Under the pieces are notes generated by a model, which ran no database searches, was not told the DNA's origin, and saw only the letters and a list, made by a program, of their open reading frames with translations. Below are positions 1-10,947 of a DNA stretch of 64,000 nucleotides, one piece after another. The translations under genes were made by a program, and so were the position numbers. The stretch is from assembly GCA_037102815.1 (NCBI GenBank), contig BTPP01000011.1, positions 186,001 to 250,000 on the forward strand, written 5' to 3'. Each line of letters starts with the position of its first letter. The first letter of the stretch is position 1. The stretch comes from Neurospora intermedia (Eukaryota > Ascomycota > Sordariomycetes > Sordariales > Sordariaceae).

Positions 1-1051
1 TAGCCGTTAGACCATTGGCGCTTATTGTTGATATGCTGTGTTGGCCAAGGAATTATGTATGGGTCTTGGCGATTGAGACTTTGCGTGCTGGCAACAACCG
101 TACACTTTTTCTCAGGGCAGCAATGTCGCTTGATATCACGTTAACATCCTAACGATGCCCATAGCAAGAACCAGACCAAAATGACGCCTTGGTGTTAGTT
201 CGTCATCTAAGCCGGCTCTTTATCAGTTCTTCGAGACGCGCTGGCCGGAAAAGAAACATCCAAACTCCAAACATCCGACCAGACCTCATCCAATCGACAG
301 CCAGTCGACCATCATCACAGGTAAGCTCGCTGGCCTGATTCTCTCCATCTTCAATCGGCACACATGTTGGCCGGGCCCCTGTTTCGAATCACGAACACCC
401 ATCCAATGATGTTGCTTCCTCGCGATTGAGGCCACGAGTGGCTGAGAGGCCAAAGGGGCCCCGAAGAGGCCCTAGGCGGTATGGCAGTTCAGCTGACAGT
501 GTCCGCTCGAATGAGCGCGCGACACGCTTTACGTTGCGTGCCATCTGGACCGGCGTTGTGCGTTTCCAATTTCGCTTGTAGGGCCTCATGAATGATTTTC
601 GACCCTGGTTGGTCATTGGAACTGGTTCGCGTCGTCAACGGGCGGGATCTTGCGTGAGGCCATCGCGGCAGTGCCTGCACAGCTGAAAAGGCTGGACCTA
701 TGGTGTTGTATCAGGGTGACCTTGGCGCATGAACTCCCTGTAAGTGAGGCCCTCGAGGCCTGAAACTACCTCTACCTAGGTAGTCGCAAAACTCATTAAT
801 AGGTGCCCCCTGGGCTGTTGGTATAAAACGGCTCGTTTCCCTCTGGCTGCATGTGCGGTGGCTTCATATTTCGTCTTTTCACCAGCATCAGAAAAAGAAC
901 CCCAAGGACCCCACACTAGTGGCCTTACGTTTTCGTAGAAATAACTTGATAAAAGGGCCCATTTGCTCCAAAATGTATTCCGTAGTACATACATAGATCA
1001 AAACCTGTAACTTTTACCACTCATTGCACACATTCAAGACGTCCTGATATC
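1..1051. other. intergenic, no gene seen
   Basis: Only short overlapping open frames without domain features are present on either strand. The stretch ends in the upstream region of the C2H2 gene. It carries one copy of the dispersed 8-mer TACCTCTA at 767-774 inside an imperfect palindrome around ACCTAGGT. Confidence 0.6.
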
Positions 1052-2429
1052 ATGTCAGATCACGTCAATTTCCTGTATATGATCCCGAATGGGTCCGCCT
1101 CCAGCTCTTCCCATAAAGTTGGAATAATTGGCGACGGGGGAGAACATAACTCTGACTACACGGACTTTCCCTACACCGGCGATGCGTTTATGACAACAAC
1201 ACCGGTGTCTTTGTTAAATGCCCAGAGCCAGAGAGTTGCGACTTCCCCTGCAGCGTCTTCATCCGGAAACCCGCTCTTTCCATTCGCGAGCACCACGACT
1301 CCACATGACTTGGTGAGATTTAGGCCTGAAAGTTGTTAAAGAGGCGTTCTCGTCCACTAATCTTTGAGCTACCATAGGGCTGTCCAATCGGCTCTTCGGT
1401 CATCGACCCGGCCCTCTTGCAAACACTTGGAGGTGACCTCCCGTTGGAAGACAAGGGCAGCCACCACCTTCAGATGCAGGAAGCCCTTGCCCTCCGAGAC
1501 TGGCATTATCAGAGTTTCATGCAGCAGAAAGACCTTGTTCCTCAAGCCTGGCATTACAAGAGGTTCTTGCAGCTTTGCGAGGATGTTGAGCGCGTCCAAT
1601 CACGAATTTCGAACAACTTCTCTGCCCCCTCAACAACCTCTGCGCCCGCGGCATATAAAGAACAGTGGACACCTTCCTTCCTCCATGGTCACCACACTCC
1701 TCAGACAGGAAATCACTGCTCTACTTCATCCAATGACTTTCCATGCAACAATTCTTTCCCCCCCTTTGATTCCAGCAAGTTCATGACCTGGGATTCTATT
1801 CAAGAAGCCGGCAACACTTTTACCCATGACTCCAGCCTTCTTCGGAGCCAGATGGATAGAGGTATGGTCGACATTCAAATGAATGGCAAGTCCACGGCCA
1901 CCCTCTCCGGTCCCAGTGAGATGAGCAATTCGACCGAGTTCGACTTGTTCATCTCTTTTGACCAGTCTTCCGACGGTAGAAGAACATCAAACTCAGAGAT
2001 ATCAGTACCATCAGGGGTAGCCAATGCCCCATCTCAAAGTCCAGAACGCCAGGAACGGTCTCATACACCGGCAACTGGCCCCAAGTAAGCGCTTCCTGCA
2101 AACGCAGCTACCATTGACCACCGGGGCCAACGCTCGAATTTGCGAACGACGAGACTAACATCCCTCGCCTCCGTTACAGAAGCCCCAGCCCCAGCCCTTC
2201 AGATCGCATCCCATGCCCCATCAACAACTGCGGCCATACATCGAGGACCAAACGGGACATGCAGCGTCACATTGACGACAAACATGATGACCGACCTGAG
2301 GACTTGACTGGCGCAGGGTGGAGCTTGAGCCCCGAGATGCCATGCTCTCACAGTGGCTGCACCTTGAAGTTCCGCCGCAAGGATCGCTTGAAGAGGCACC
2401 GTGCCGCGGGAAAGCATCGCCTTCGATAG
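1052..2429 (+). CDS. C2H2 zinc finger protein, three exons
   Basis: I read three exons: 1052-1312, 1378-2084 and 2180-2429, giving about 405 residues. Introns of 65 and 95 nt have GTGAGA..TAG and GTAAGC..CAG ends, and a CTAAT branch-like site precedes the first acceptor. The first 320 residues are Ser/Thr/Gln-rich and look disordered, with no recognised domain. The last 70 hold two fingers: C-x4-C-x12-H-x4-H starting CPINNC and C-x4-C-x12-H-x5-H starting CSHSGC, the second rich in Arg/Lys (FRRKDRLKRHR). The arrangement suggests a nuclear DNA-binding protein, probably a transcription factor; the target is unknown. The fingers appear only after splicing to exon 3, so a single-frame reading misses them. 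The TAG stop is the first three bases of a copy of the window-wide TAGAGGTA motif, so the end of the protein may have been set by that motif. Confidence 0.75.
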
Positions 2430-2992
2430 AGGTACCTACATCCAACAATTCGGCGTCATACAAGGAAGTAGCACTCTTCTTAGTACTACCTTATCTTTGG
2501 AAGCCCACAATACCCCCCGGAATCAGTACAGGAAATGCAGAGCAAACAACCACTGTGAACAAAATGGACACCCAAGGACAAGAAGTCAAGGCAGTGATGG
2601 GCAGCTCTGGGGAACTAGAGGGAAGTGGAAGAGAAAAGGAAGAAGAACTTAACCTGACCCAAAAATCACAGAGTTGAGGGAGCAGTTGTCAACAGCGTGG
2701 GAGTAACAAGGAGTTTAGGGCATGGATGATACCCAGTGGCTGCAGCGGCATTTCATTTGATGGTTGATTTCCTTTTCACTCTTATATTCGATTATCTTTA
2801 CATACACCCAAGATCTTTCTGTCTTTGTTCTCAACTCTGCCGGCTACCCGGTAGCTTTGCTCTCGTCGCCGCCTGCACTAGCAGCTACCCATCAAAGGCG
2901 ACTGTGACCCATCATGGTCTGACCTGTTCCTTTGCTCCCTGGATGTTAAAGTGCAAACGAAGGGCCATTGCCTGAGTTCCCAGAACGCCAAC
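2430..2992. other. 3' region between convergent genes
   Basis: Tail-to-tail spacer between the C2H2 gene and the REX3-like gene. An open frame continues through it in another phase but has no domain character. Presumably it holds the two 3' UTRs. Confidence 0.55.
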
Positions 2993-4733
2993 TCATGGGA
3001 AAGCGGCAAAACCAGAACCCATTCCCGCATCCCTGGTACCTTCCACCAGTACCTGAGTAAAAGCAGCCTCGCTCTCCCTCTTGACCTCCCTCTCGGCCTC
3101 CTTATTCTCCTTATCCTTCTGCATCAAACCTAAAATATGGTGATGAATCAAGTCCCTAGCCGCCACAGCGTCCTCAACGCTATCATGCCCTTTCTTCCCA
3201 CCATCTTGAATCACACGACCAAGCTTCTTCTTGGTCAGCGCCTTCAATGACATGCCATCTTCCCCCCTCTTCCCCCTCATCTTCTTCATCTTCTCCTTCT
3301 CCTTAATCTCCTCCTCCTCCATCATCCTTCTCGTCTCCTCCGCCATCTCCGGGCCACAATGTAAGCTCATCTCCGACAACCTCTCCTCTTTCTGCTTTTC
3401 CCTCTCCTTTTCCTTCTCCTTTTCTTCCTCCTCCTCCTTTTCTTTCATTCGTTTCCTCACCCCCTCCTCCACCACCAAACTATCCACACACCTCTTATGT
3501 ATCCACCTTAAAGCACTCAAGTCGTTCCTTACCGAGTGTCCAACTACCACAGTCTGCGGCCCTACAAACTTCCACACCTCTTTGCGCGCCTCCTCCAGTC
3601 CGCCGAGGATACAAGTCCCGTTGCGTATGGCATTTTGGAGATCCTGCCGCGTGACGCCCGAGTATCGCGTGTTCATGTGTTGCATGGGAACATTGGGCCG
3701 GACGAGTCGGTCGATGAGGATTTGTCCGGAGAAGTAGTCGATTAAGGAGAGACGGATGAGCTCGGATTCGAAGTCGGAGGAGACGCCCATTTCGCAGTCG
3801 ATGGCGACGGCGGTGCGGAATTGAGAAGGGGATGCACATGGTGGCGCCTGGGGTTGGGGGTTTAAAGAGGGTTGGGAAGTTAGAGGGAAAGGGGAAATTG
3901 TAGGGGAGAAGGAAGTGGAAGGGGAAGTGGAAGTTAAAGGGGAAGGGGAAGGGGTGGGGAGGAAAAGCCACCGGGCTTGAAGGACACCGGGGGCGTAGGT
4001 GAGGGGGGTGTGAGATGGTGAACTGGAGCAAGGGGGTTGAGAGACGTGGAGGGTGCAGCACGTCCAGGTCTAGATGGGTAAGTTAGTGGGAGGTCTTATT
4101 CATCTGGACATCTGGTGGATGAGGGATTGGTGTAAGGTAAGTGGGATGGGGAGAACCTACCTTGTTGTTAACTCGTCCGGGGTGGTACTTGCAGATGGCA
4201 TTTGGTTTATGTTGGCCTTGCTTGCTGTTGGTAAAGGTACCTGTAGAGGTAGTTTCAGTCTGCTTGCCGTCGTCAAGCGGCTTGCCATGGCTCCTGAGTC
4301 TACAATTGTAGTCTGTGTTGCTTGAGCCAGCTTGCGGATCAGTAGTATCGTTGGCAAAGCTGCCATTACTGGACCCCTCGCCGGCATGGGAGGGGTTTCT
4401 ACCTCTAGGTGGGCGATCAGGTTTTGTGCCTGCCGGTGAACGAAAAGTCAGTGACGGACTGACGGTTTGGTGCACCAATCAGCGGTATGTGTCGGCAGGT
4501 GAGGACTCACATCTCTTGTGGCAGTTCTTGCACTTGACCTTTGCCTGAAGCTCCGTCTGCGCGAGCGGACTCACTACGAAGCCGGCTTTGATGAGGTCCG
4601 GTGTAGATGGGATCAGCTTGGTCAGGTACTGCATGTACTCGTCAGAGACGACGATGGGCTCGGCGACTTGACGGCTTATTGCCGCTTTGCCCATGGGTTG
4701 AGCCATATGGGAGGTCTGTTGTCGAGAAGCCAT
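2993..4733 (-). CDS. RNA exonuclease, REX3/REXO1-type DEDDh
   Basis: Exons on the minus strand: 4733-4511, 4429-4161 and 4069-2993, about 522 residues. Phases fit: a split Cys codon at the first junction and phase 0 at the second. Residues 68-75 carry a CKNC pair, then CKYHPG and, across the second intron, WTCC with more Cys/His; this is the Zn-binding Cys/His block seen ahead of the nuclease domain in fungal REX3 proteins. The DEDDh nuclease follows: D255/E257 in AIDCEMG, GHSVRND with D347, and GHDSVEDA with H459/D464. By family it trims 3' ends of structured RNAs (U5 snRNA, RNase P/MRP RNA in yeast). Odd points: a Ser/Pro/Thr-rich linker before the nuclease, and a long Lys/Glu-rich insert between the second and third nuclease motifs. 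Exon 2 contains two copies of the TAGAGGTA motif. Confidence 0.85.
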
Positions 4734-5726
4734 GACGTGACTTGTTTCGATGAGGCAGTTGCGCGCGCGCGTGGTGAAAATTGTTGCCTGTGGATGATGA
4801 CAGGTAGAAGGCGCTGCTCCGTCGGGAGAAGGAGTGTTCTTGGTGATGATAGAGGCAGAAAAAGAAGTGAGTTCGGGTGTGCGGGGCAGGAGATGGGAAG
4901 AAGAACTTGAAGGGTAAAAGGTGAGTGTACCAGTTACGTCCTGTCCAGTTGTCAGATCAAAGGTTGCTGTCGTCCGGACTATGAAGTCTCCTTTGCAGAT
5001 GGAGTGGAAGGAGCGTGTAATAATGTAGAGGTGATATCTGATTCACCAGCGTTTGACCAGTTTTCAACGAGTCAAACCTGACGGACAACAGTTAGCAGAA
5101 GTTGCAAATTCTTAAGGCAAACATCCGTCGAGGAACAGTCAGTCATACAAAGGAAGAAGGACGTTTGCTCACCTGGTGGGCAAACACGGCGTGGAGATCA
5201 AAGGTCTTTGCCAGGTGACGGAAAATAAAGAGTGCCAGATGCCGATGAAAGATCTCAACTTTTTGGTTCCAACGTTGTTTGGAGATAATAGCGAGAAATG
5301 CAAACTGGCGAATTCATCCGACACGGACCTCATGCGCTTATTGTCCTCATACCTTCTCTCTATTCGTCCCGCTATTTAAGCGTGTTTTGCACCACTGTCT
5401 GAGCTTCCATTCTTTTTCGTGTTTACTGCCTGTTTCGAACATTGAACCAACCCAATACATGCATGAGGCCCACGACCATTCACTTGCAGGCCTCGCTTAC
5501 CTCTACCGCAAACGACTGGACCGTAGCAGCCTATCACGACATTGGAACCATCAGACGAATGAACGCTGGCCACTCACGAATATTGGGCAACAATTGAGAC
5601 CTGACGACCTTATCTGCGTTCTACCTACCTAGGTTGATAACAGATTTGAGGAGCACTCAAAGCTATTCATGGTTGCTGGGCTATCGTGTTTCTCATACGA
5701 AAAGAAACGCCGGAGAAGAAAAATAA

Positions 5727-5774
<48 letters not shown>

Positions 5775-5851
5775 AAAAAAAAAGAGAAAGAAGGGAAAAA
5801 GGGGGAGAAAAAGGGAAAGAGGATAAGAAAGGAAAAAGGGGAATGAAAATG
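4734..5851. other. intergenic, upstream of REX3-like gene
   Basis: No convincing gene. It contains the presumed promoter of the minus-strand REX3-like gene, then unremarkable sequence, then the A-rich tract listed separately. A TACCTAGGT element lies near 5626-5634. Confidence 0.55.
5730..5822. repeat. poly(A) tract and purine run
   Basis: A run of 43 consecutive A from 5730 to 5772 is followed by interrupted A and purine-only sequence to about 5822. It lies about 80 bp beyond the 3' end of the minus-strand tRNA-like element, so on that strand it is a T run. Length in the assembly may be unreliable because of homopolymer error. Confidence 0.9.
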
Positions 5852-5963
5852 TAGCCCGTACCGAATTCGAACCAGTAACTTCCACGCTACCGTAGAGCCG
5901 CGAACTAAGTAGAACACGACAATACGCCAGATTAGGTAGTATTGACCATTACACCAACGGACC
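5852..5963 (-). ncRNA. tRNA-like Pol III element, copy 1
   Basis: Read on the minus strand, the 112 nt start GGTCCGT and end ACGGGCT plus A. These pair over seven positions (two wobble), as an acceptor stem would. A D-arm-like stem GTGT/ATAC with an A-box-like TGGTGTAATGG follows, and a T-arm with loop TTCGAAT closes the 3' part. The B box reads GGTTCGAATTC, one mismatch from consensus. A TTTT stretch just downstream could terminate Pol III. About 60 nt separate the D-arm from the T-arm, far more than a normal tRNA, so this is an intron-containing tRNA gene or a tRNA-derived pseudogene. I could not assign an anticodon with confidence; candidate loops read CTG or AGT/TAG. Confidence 0.5.
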
Positions 5964-6322
5964 ACGGAGAGATGCGCGGGAAAGGTGACTTGTATACCCT
6001 AGAGGTAAGAATTGGACCGATGACAGGCAGTTATGGGTAGATGTTATTTGGTATTAAATTATATAGATGGAAGTAGATGAGCAGTGTGAAATGTGAGCGA
6101 ATTGTCAAGTCTCGGTAGATGGTCGCCGTTATAGTTGAGAGCATGGATGTGCAATTTGGATTTATTTGAAGATACGGTAGTTTCGATGGTGCTTGCCGCT
6201 CCTGCCTGTCGTTCTCCCCGGCCCTTCGCCCTGCTGCAACCTTGCCTCTCTCCATCCGAACTGCCAACTGTCACTGGTCTAGGCTGGGGTATACAAGTCA
6301 CCTTTCCCGCGCACCTTTCCGT
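5964..6322. other. spacer between inverted tRNA-like copies
   Basis: 359 bp, AT-rich in the first half, with no gene seen. One TAGAGGTA copy lies at 6000-6007. Confidence 0.5.
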
Positions 6323-6433
6323 GGTCCGATGGTGTAATGGTAACATTTCCTAATCTGGCGTATTGTCGTGTTCCACTTAGTTCGCGGCCTTACGGTAGCG
6401 TGGAAGTTATCGGTTCGAATCCGGTACGGGCTA
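6323..6433 (+). ncRNA. tRNA-like Pol III element, copy 2
   Basis: This 111-nt element is an inverted near-copy of the one at 5852-5963, with roughly a dozen differences by eye. It has the same order: acceptor half GGTCCGA, A-box-like TGGTGTAATGG, a long middle section, T-arm with perfect B box GGTTCGAATCC, acceptor half ACGGGCT, then T5 runs directly downstream that suit Pol III termination. Its acceptor stem has one A:A mismatch that copy 1 lacks. The middle can form TTCCAC/GTGGAA around a 20-30 nt loop, which could be an anticodon arm plus intron. As with copy 1, the identity is open: a diverged intron-bearing tRNA gene or a tRNA-derived element. Confidence 0.55.
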
Positions 6434-6547
6434 CACTTTTTCCTTTTTGCTTTCGTTTTGCTGCCGTCATGAAACCCATATCGTTCGTTACCACCTACCG
6501 AATATTCCCTATTCTCCATGATATGCCTGCCCCCTCTTGCTTGTAGA

Positions 6548-7672
6548 CTAGAGTGTCTTCTCAATCTCCTCAATCTCTATCAAATACTTTTTTCTCCCCT
6601 CCTCCCACTCCTTCCCCCCCATCCTCGCGACAACCGGCACTCTCGCCGCCTCCAAATCTCCAAAGCCCGCAACCCTATACGTCGCCTCCTTGATACCCTT
6701 CAAGCCATACTTGACGACAAACTCCTCGGCCTTGCTCACCACGTATTGCAACTTGTTCAGCTCTGCCCTCTCCGACGGCCTGAGATCGTCCTTCTGCGCT
6801 AACTCGAATAATCTGACTACCGTCTTCGGGTAGTATGCCGACATGCCGTCAATGACGCCAGCTGCGCCAAACAAGACAATGGGACCGAGTTGTTGACCGA
6901 AGCCGGAAAAGACACGGAATCGTTCGTGGTTGATTTCAGGGTCGAGCGAGACTTGGAGGTGGTGCGAGATGTTTCCGTGGGACCTGCACATACATTATTT
7001 CTATCAGCACCGCTTTGTCTTACCATTCAAACGCCACCCGCCACAGGGAAGGAAAGACCAAAGGGAAAAATCTCACATCTTACACCCAACAACCCTCGGA
7101 TCCTCAGCCAAAGCTCTATACCCCTCCGGCTCCAGCACCACCCCATTACTAACCCCCGGGTAATTATACACCACGATCCCCATCTCCTTACTTTTCATTC
7201 CCTTCAAAACTTCTTGAAACCAGTTTACCACCCCCTCCTGTCCTGAGTATCCCTCTCCCCACACCCCCTGCCCACCTCCAAAATACCCCGGCACCAACAC
7301 CAACCCAAACTCCGCGCCCGCCTCCTTGTAATCATCCAACCACCGCACCGTCTCCTCCACGCCTCCGTTGGTCAAGACACCCGCCATTATCGGAAATTTC
7401 TCGAAGCCGGCCTCGTCGAGCCCTTGACGGACGGACTTGACCAGTTGGGACCGTTCGGACCGGGAAAGGTGCATGGCTTCGCCTGTGGAACCGAGGAGGA
7501 CGACGCCGGTGATGCCGGAGCGGGCGAGGAAGAGGGTGTGTGCTGTTTGGGCGGCGTAGTCGACGGCGGGTTGGGTGGGGGAGTAAGGGGAGGGAGAGGA
7601 GTGAGTGAAGAAGGTGGGGGAGGGAACCCAGACGCCCTTTGGGGGGACTGGGATTGAGGAGGAGGCCGTCAT
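6548..7672 (-). CDS. DapA/DHDPS-family class I aldolase
   Basis: Two exons on the minus strand, 7672-7077 and 6983-6548, give about 343 residues, the usual size of the family. The intron (93 nt, GTGAGA..CAG) splits the Met codon after the catalytic Lys. Visible family marks: GSTGEA (substrate-carboxylate loop), YNYPG with the Tyr of the catalytic triad, and GCKMSHGN with the Schiff-base Lys. Fungal relatives include 4-hydroxy-2-oxoglutarate aldolase, the L-threo-3-deoxy-hexulosonate aldolase of galacturonate catabolism and dihydrodipicolinate-synthase-like proteins; sequence alone does not decide the substrate. It is probably a cytosolic pyruvate-lyase-type enzyme. It is transcribed away from the 2OG oxygenase gene, with 1.4 kb between them. 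Confidence 0.8.
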
Positions 7673-9111
7673 CGTGGTTGGTGGTGCACGGTCACTGGTT
7701 GGTGATGCGAGACTGGACAGTGGATGTTGCGAGGTAGTTCGTTGCCCGTGGAAGATGTTGGGACGGTGGGAGTTTGATTCAGTCGATGGGAGTTGGACTG
7801 GAAGAGTGGAAGAAGATGTTGTAAGAGGAAGATGCAGTGGCAGCAGCAGCAGGAACAGGAAAGAAGAGAAACAGGAAGAGGTAACCGGTTTTCAAAGTCG
7901 TACCAACTGGTCACGAACTGAGCAAGTGATAGGTGGGGAACATCATGTTTGTAATTGAGTGCATCGCGGGGTGTTTGGCTTCGGCAGTCGTATCACCGAG
8001 CGATGCTTGTTAGTGTCAGTGTTGGTGTGATGTAACTCGCTGTGAACTGCACCGAGACGTCGTTATAACCGAACGGCCGGCCGGCATCTGAGCAGCCCCA
8101 CTTGGCGTAAGGGGTTGTCAACAATGGAGGAAGATTACAGAGTACCTAGATACCGTGGAATAGGATGCCAACCTTGTGTAATATGGATGGTAGGGTTCGA
8201 GCTATTGCATATAATGCCTGCTTTTTGAGCACGATATGGTAGTGTCATCGGCAATGTAAGGAGTCTAATGTCCCGTTGGAATAGTACAGCGTGGTGCCTG
8301 CCGCAAGCCCATCTCGTGCTTTTGTAACCCTAACCCGTGGTCAACCAGATATCTTCTCTTCCTATGTGGAAGGACTCGCAGTTACGACGACCTTGACAGC
8401 TATTATCCTCCGTAATTTGACGTTCCCAGTATTTTTTCGGCGGTATCTGATCTTTGATCCCGACTCGTATCGTAGTTCTGTCATGGTTTGGTGTCCAAAA
8501 AACGGGAGTGCCTCTCCTCTATCCGATACGTCAAGATGTGGAAGCTGCCGAAAAGATCCATCGGAAGTCCCCGAAGATTTGCGGGCCATGAGGCTCGACT
8601 CCGTCAAAGAGACAAACAAAACATTTCATCCATGTAGATACGGTGCCATCAGCTAGATAACCGAGATCCGGAACAGGCCTAGTTTGTTTTTGGATTGATA
8701 ACCAGCCGTGCCTATCTGGGGTATGTGATCTGGATGACCGTACCCCTCTTGAGTCTCGACTTCTCCTCTTAAACAACTTTATTTGGGAGGGAATATCAAG
8801 GCAAACTCACCACTTTGTGAACAAGAAGATTGCAGTTTTAACAACATCTGCTATTATCAGTCAAACGCCGCCAGTCGTACAATTGTCATTGAGTATCACG
8901 AACCGACAAACGTTGAGTGTCTGTCATGACCCTGGAGCCACCGCAACCAGACAGCCGTCACCTTCATTACCAAAGTAAAGCATCACGGTGACTCAATAGG
9001 CCAAAAAGAGCGCAGAACACGGACCTATAGCACAGCTACTTAAGAGCCAATTCCATTTCGACAAACGCGTTCAAGTTCAACCCAGCAACCACTACCCACA
9101 ATACCTCCACA
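7673..9111. other. divergent intergenic region
   Basis: About 1.4 kb between the divergent aldolase and 2OG-oxygenase genes. Short open frames are present, none with domain character. It contains AACCCTAACCCGT at 8326-8338, a telomere-repeat-like sequence that recurs at 16497-16509. Confidence 0.55.
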
Positions 9112-10257
9112 ATGTCCTCCCCAAACCAACAGCCAGCAACAACAACCCTCCGCCTAGCCTCAGGCAACGGCCCCATCACCCGCTCCATCCTCCCCCATCC
9201 ACCCCGCGACGCTCTCCCCTCCGAACTCCCCATCATCTCCCTCGCCCCTCTCTTCTCCCCTTCCTCCTCCCTTCCCTCTCGCCTAGAGGTCGCAAAGCAA
9301 ATCCACCAAGCCGCCACGACCAACGGTTTCTTCTACATCACCTCCCACGGCATCCCCTCCTCCGTCATTAAAGAAGCACAAGAATCCGCCTTTCACTTCT
9401 TCCGCTCCCCCGTCTCGGAAAAAGAGAAAGCCAGCATGCATAACTCCCTTTACAAATACGGGTGGAAACCACCTCGCACGCAGCGCCTCAACCCATTCGA
9501 AAGCGTCGACCACCGCGAATCTTTTTCGTGGCGATATGATCCCCGGTACGATCCAGCCGTCAAGAACGTAGAGGAAATACCGGAGGAAGTGAGGGCCATG
9601 ATCAAGCATGACGCAGACGATTACCCGTGGAGTGCCGTCCCTCCGCAGTTCAAGGCTGCAATCATTCGGTATTTCCAGGCGGTTTTGCAGTTGGGGAGGG
9701 TACTGCAGCGAGCGTTTGCACTGAGTTTGGGGCTGGAGGAGACGGCGTTTGATGAGAAGAGTCGGTGGCCGGATTTGGGCATGGCTGTTAATTATTATCC
9801 GCCGTTGTCTGGAGATGGCTCTAGGGAAAAGGAGGAGGGGGAAGAGGAGGAGGAAAAGGGAGACGAGACCAAGGTGTCGATTGGGTCGCATACGGATTTC
9901 CAGCTGTTTACCATCTTGGGCCAGGATGAGGTGGGCGGGTTGCAGGTCTTGTCGAGAGCGGGACAGTGGTTGAATGCGAAGCCTATCCCGGGCACGTTTG
10001 TGGTTAACTTTGGGGATTACATGCAGCGGATTACTAACGACAAGTATGTCAGTACGGTGCATCGGGTGCAGAATTATAGTGGGAAGGAGAGGTTGAGCAT
10101 GGCTTTCTTTTTTGGGTTCAACTTGAATGAGACTTGCGAGGTGTTGGACAGCTGTGTCGAGGAAGGGGAGGAGCCGAAATATGAAGCTGTTAGCTGTTGG
10201 GAGTGGACGCAGAGGAGGGTCAGGATGATGCATGATGTTAAGGGGATTGGGAGTTAG
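9112..10257 (+). CDS. 2-oxoglutarate/Fe(II) oxygenase, IPNS-like
   Basis: A single exon of 381 residues, starting in a good fungal context (CCACAATG). The N-terminal half matches the DIOX_N type: LPIISLAPLF, then EVAKQIHQAA..GFFYITSHG. The catalytic jelly-roll has the iron triad H260, D262 (HTD) and H317 (TVHRV) and the 2-oxoglutarate-binding R327/S329 (RLS). It belongs to the isopenicillin-N-synthase/flavonoid-dioxygenase superfamily of soluble oxygenases, whose members hydroxylate or desaturate small molecules; the substrate is unknown. An acidic Glu/Lys insert at about residues 240-255, just before the first iron ligand, is unusual and looks like low-complexity expansion. An O-methyltransferase gene follows 690 bp downstream on the same strand, a pairing seen in secondary metabolism, but no synthase gene is nearby. 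Confidence 0.88.
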   Translation: MSSPNQQPATTTLRLASGNGPITRSILPHPPRDALPSELPIISLAPLFSPSSSLPSRLEVAKQIHQAATTNGFFYITSHGIPSSVIKEAQESAFHFFRSPVSEKEKASMHNSLYKYGWKPPRTQRLNPFESVDHRESFSWRYDPRYDPAVKNVEEIPEEVRAMIKHDADDYPWSAVPPQFKAAIIRYFQAVLQLGRVLQRAFALSLGLEETAFDEKSRWPDLGMAVNYYPPLSGDGSREKEEGEEEEEKGDETKVSIGSHTDFQLFTILGQDEVGGLQVLSRAGQWLNAKPIPGTFVVNFGDYMQRITNDKYVSTVHRVQNYSGKERLSMAFFFGFNLNETCEVLDSCVEEGEEPKYEAVSCWEWTQRRVRMMHDVKGIGS

Positions 10258-10947
10258 TTATCTAGAGGTAACCAAGGGTTAAAGGTGTCTGTCCACCACT
10301 TTCAACCACATCATATACACTGCATGATGCGTTGGGTTTTTACACCTTTAACCCTGCCTTGTGCCTTCCTGCATTCCCAAGTTCATTCTTCGCTATCGGT
10401 TGCATGGTTGATTCGCTACAGGTGTGATAAATATGGAAAGAGCGAGGCTGTGACACTCCGGGAGAAAAACGTGCCGACCGCCGGTGGCTCGGTCAACTCG
10501 GACATTTGAAGGCAGTGTTCGCGACCGAAAAAGACAAATAAGGTCTTGGTTGCCCACTCATGGTCGTTGTTCCAGTTCCACTTGATCCCCTCCGAACTCC
10601 TCGACATCCAAACACCCGACGGTGAGATTGAAGAAATTCGCCCGCACTTCCCCAACCATTCACCGTCAGTGATGCGGCGTCTTCTACTCCCGAGTTCCGT
10701 CAGCCGAAAAGGCCGAGCTGAACCTTGTGGCTGTGGCGCAGCCATATGTCCTGATGTCCGAACAAATAATCAGGCAGTGAAGGGCGCGATGGCATTCACC
10801 TGGGTTCCAACATGAGATGACAATTGCAGGCCAAAGGTACAAAACCATCTCCCTTGGGACCCAGCACCCTTCGACTCTTCCAATTTTTGCGCGCACAACA
10901 AATATTTCAAAACTGCGCAGATCGATCGCGAACTGAAATAGCCCAGC
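10258..10947. other. intergenic, O-methyltransferase upstream region
   Basis: 690 bp between two plus-strand genes. No gene seen. One TAGAGGTA copy lies at 10263-10270, directly after the 2OG-oxygenase stop codon. Confidence 0.55.

Noticed and set aside
3495-4061. Pro/Phe-rich minus-strand frame overlapping the REX3-like gene
   Set aside because: It is the same DNA as exon 3 in another frame; the REX3 frame carries AIDCEMG and WTCC.
5730-5963. tRNA-derived SINE with poly(A) tail
   Set aside because: The A run lies on the plus strand, but the nearby tRNA-like element is on the minus strand, where the run is poly(T). Polarity is wrong for a SINE tail.
9283-10233. 316-codon minus-strand frame opposite the 2OG oxygenase
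   Set aside because: It is the antisense of a well-supported gene with intact catalytic motifs; its product has no family features.
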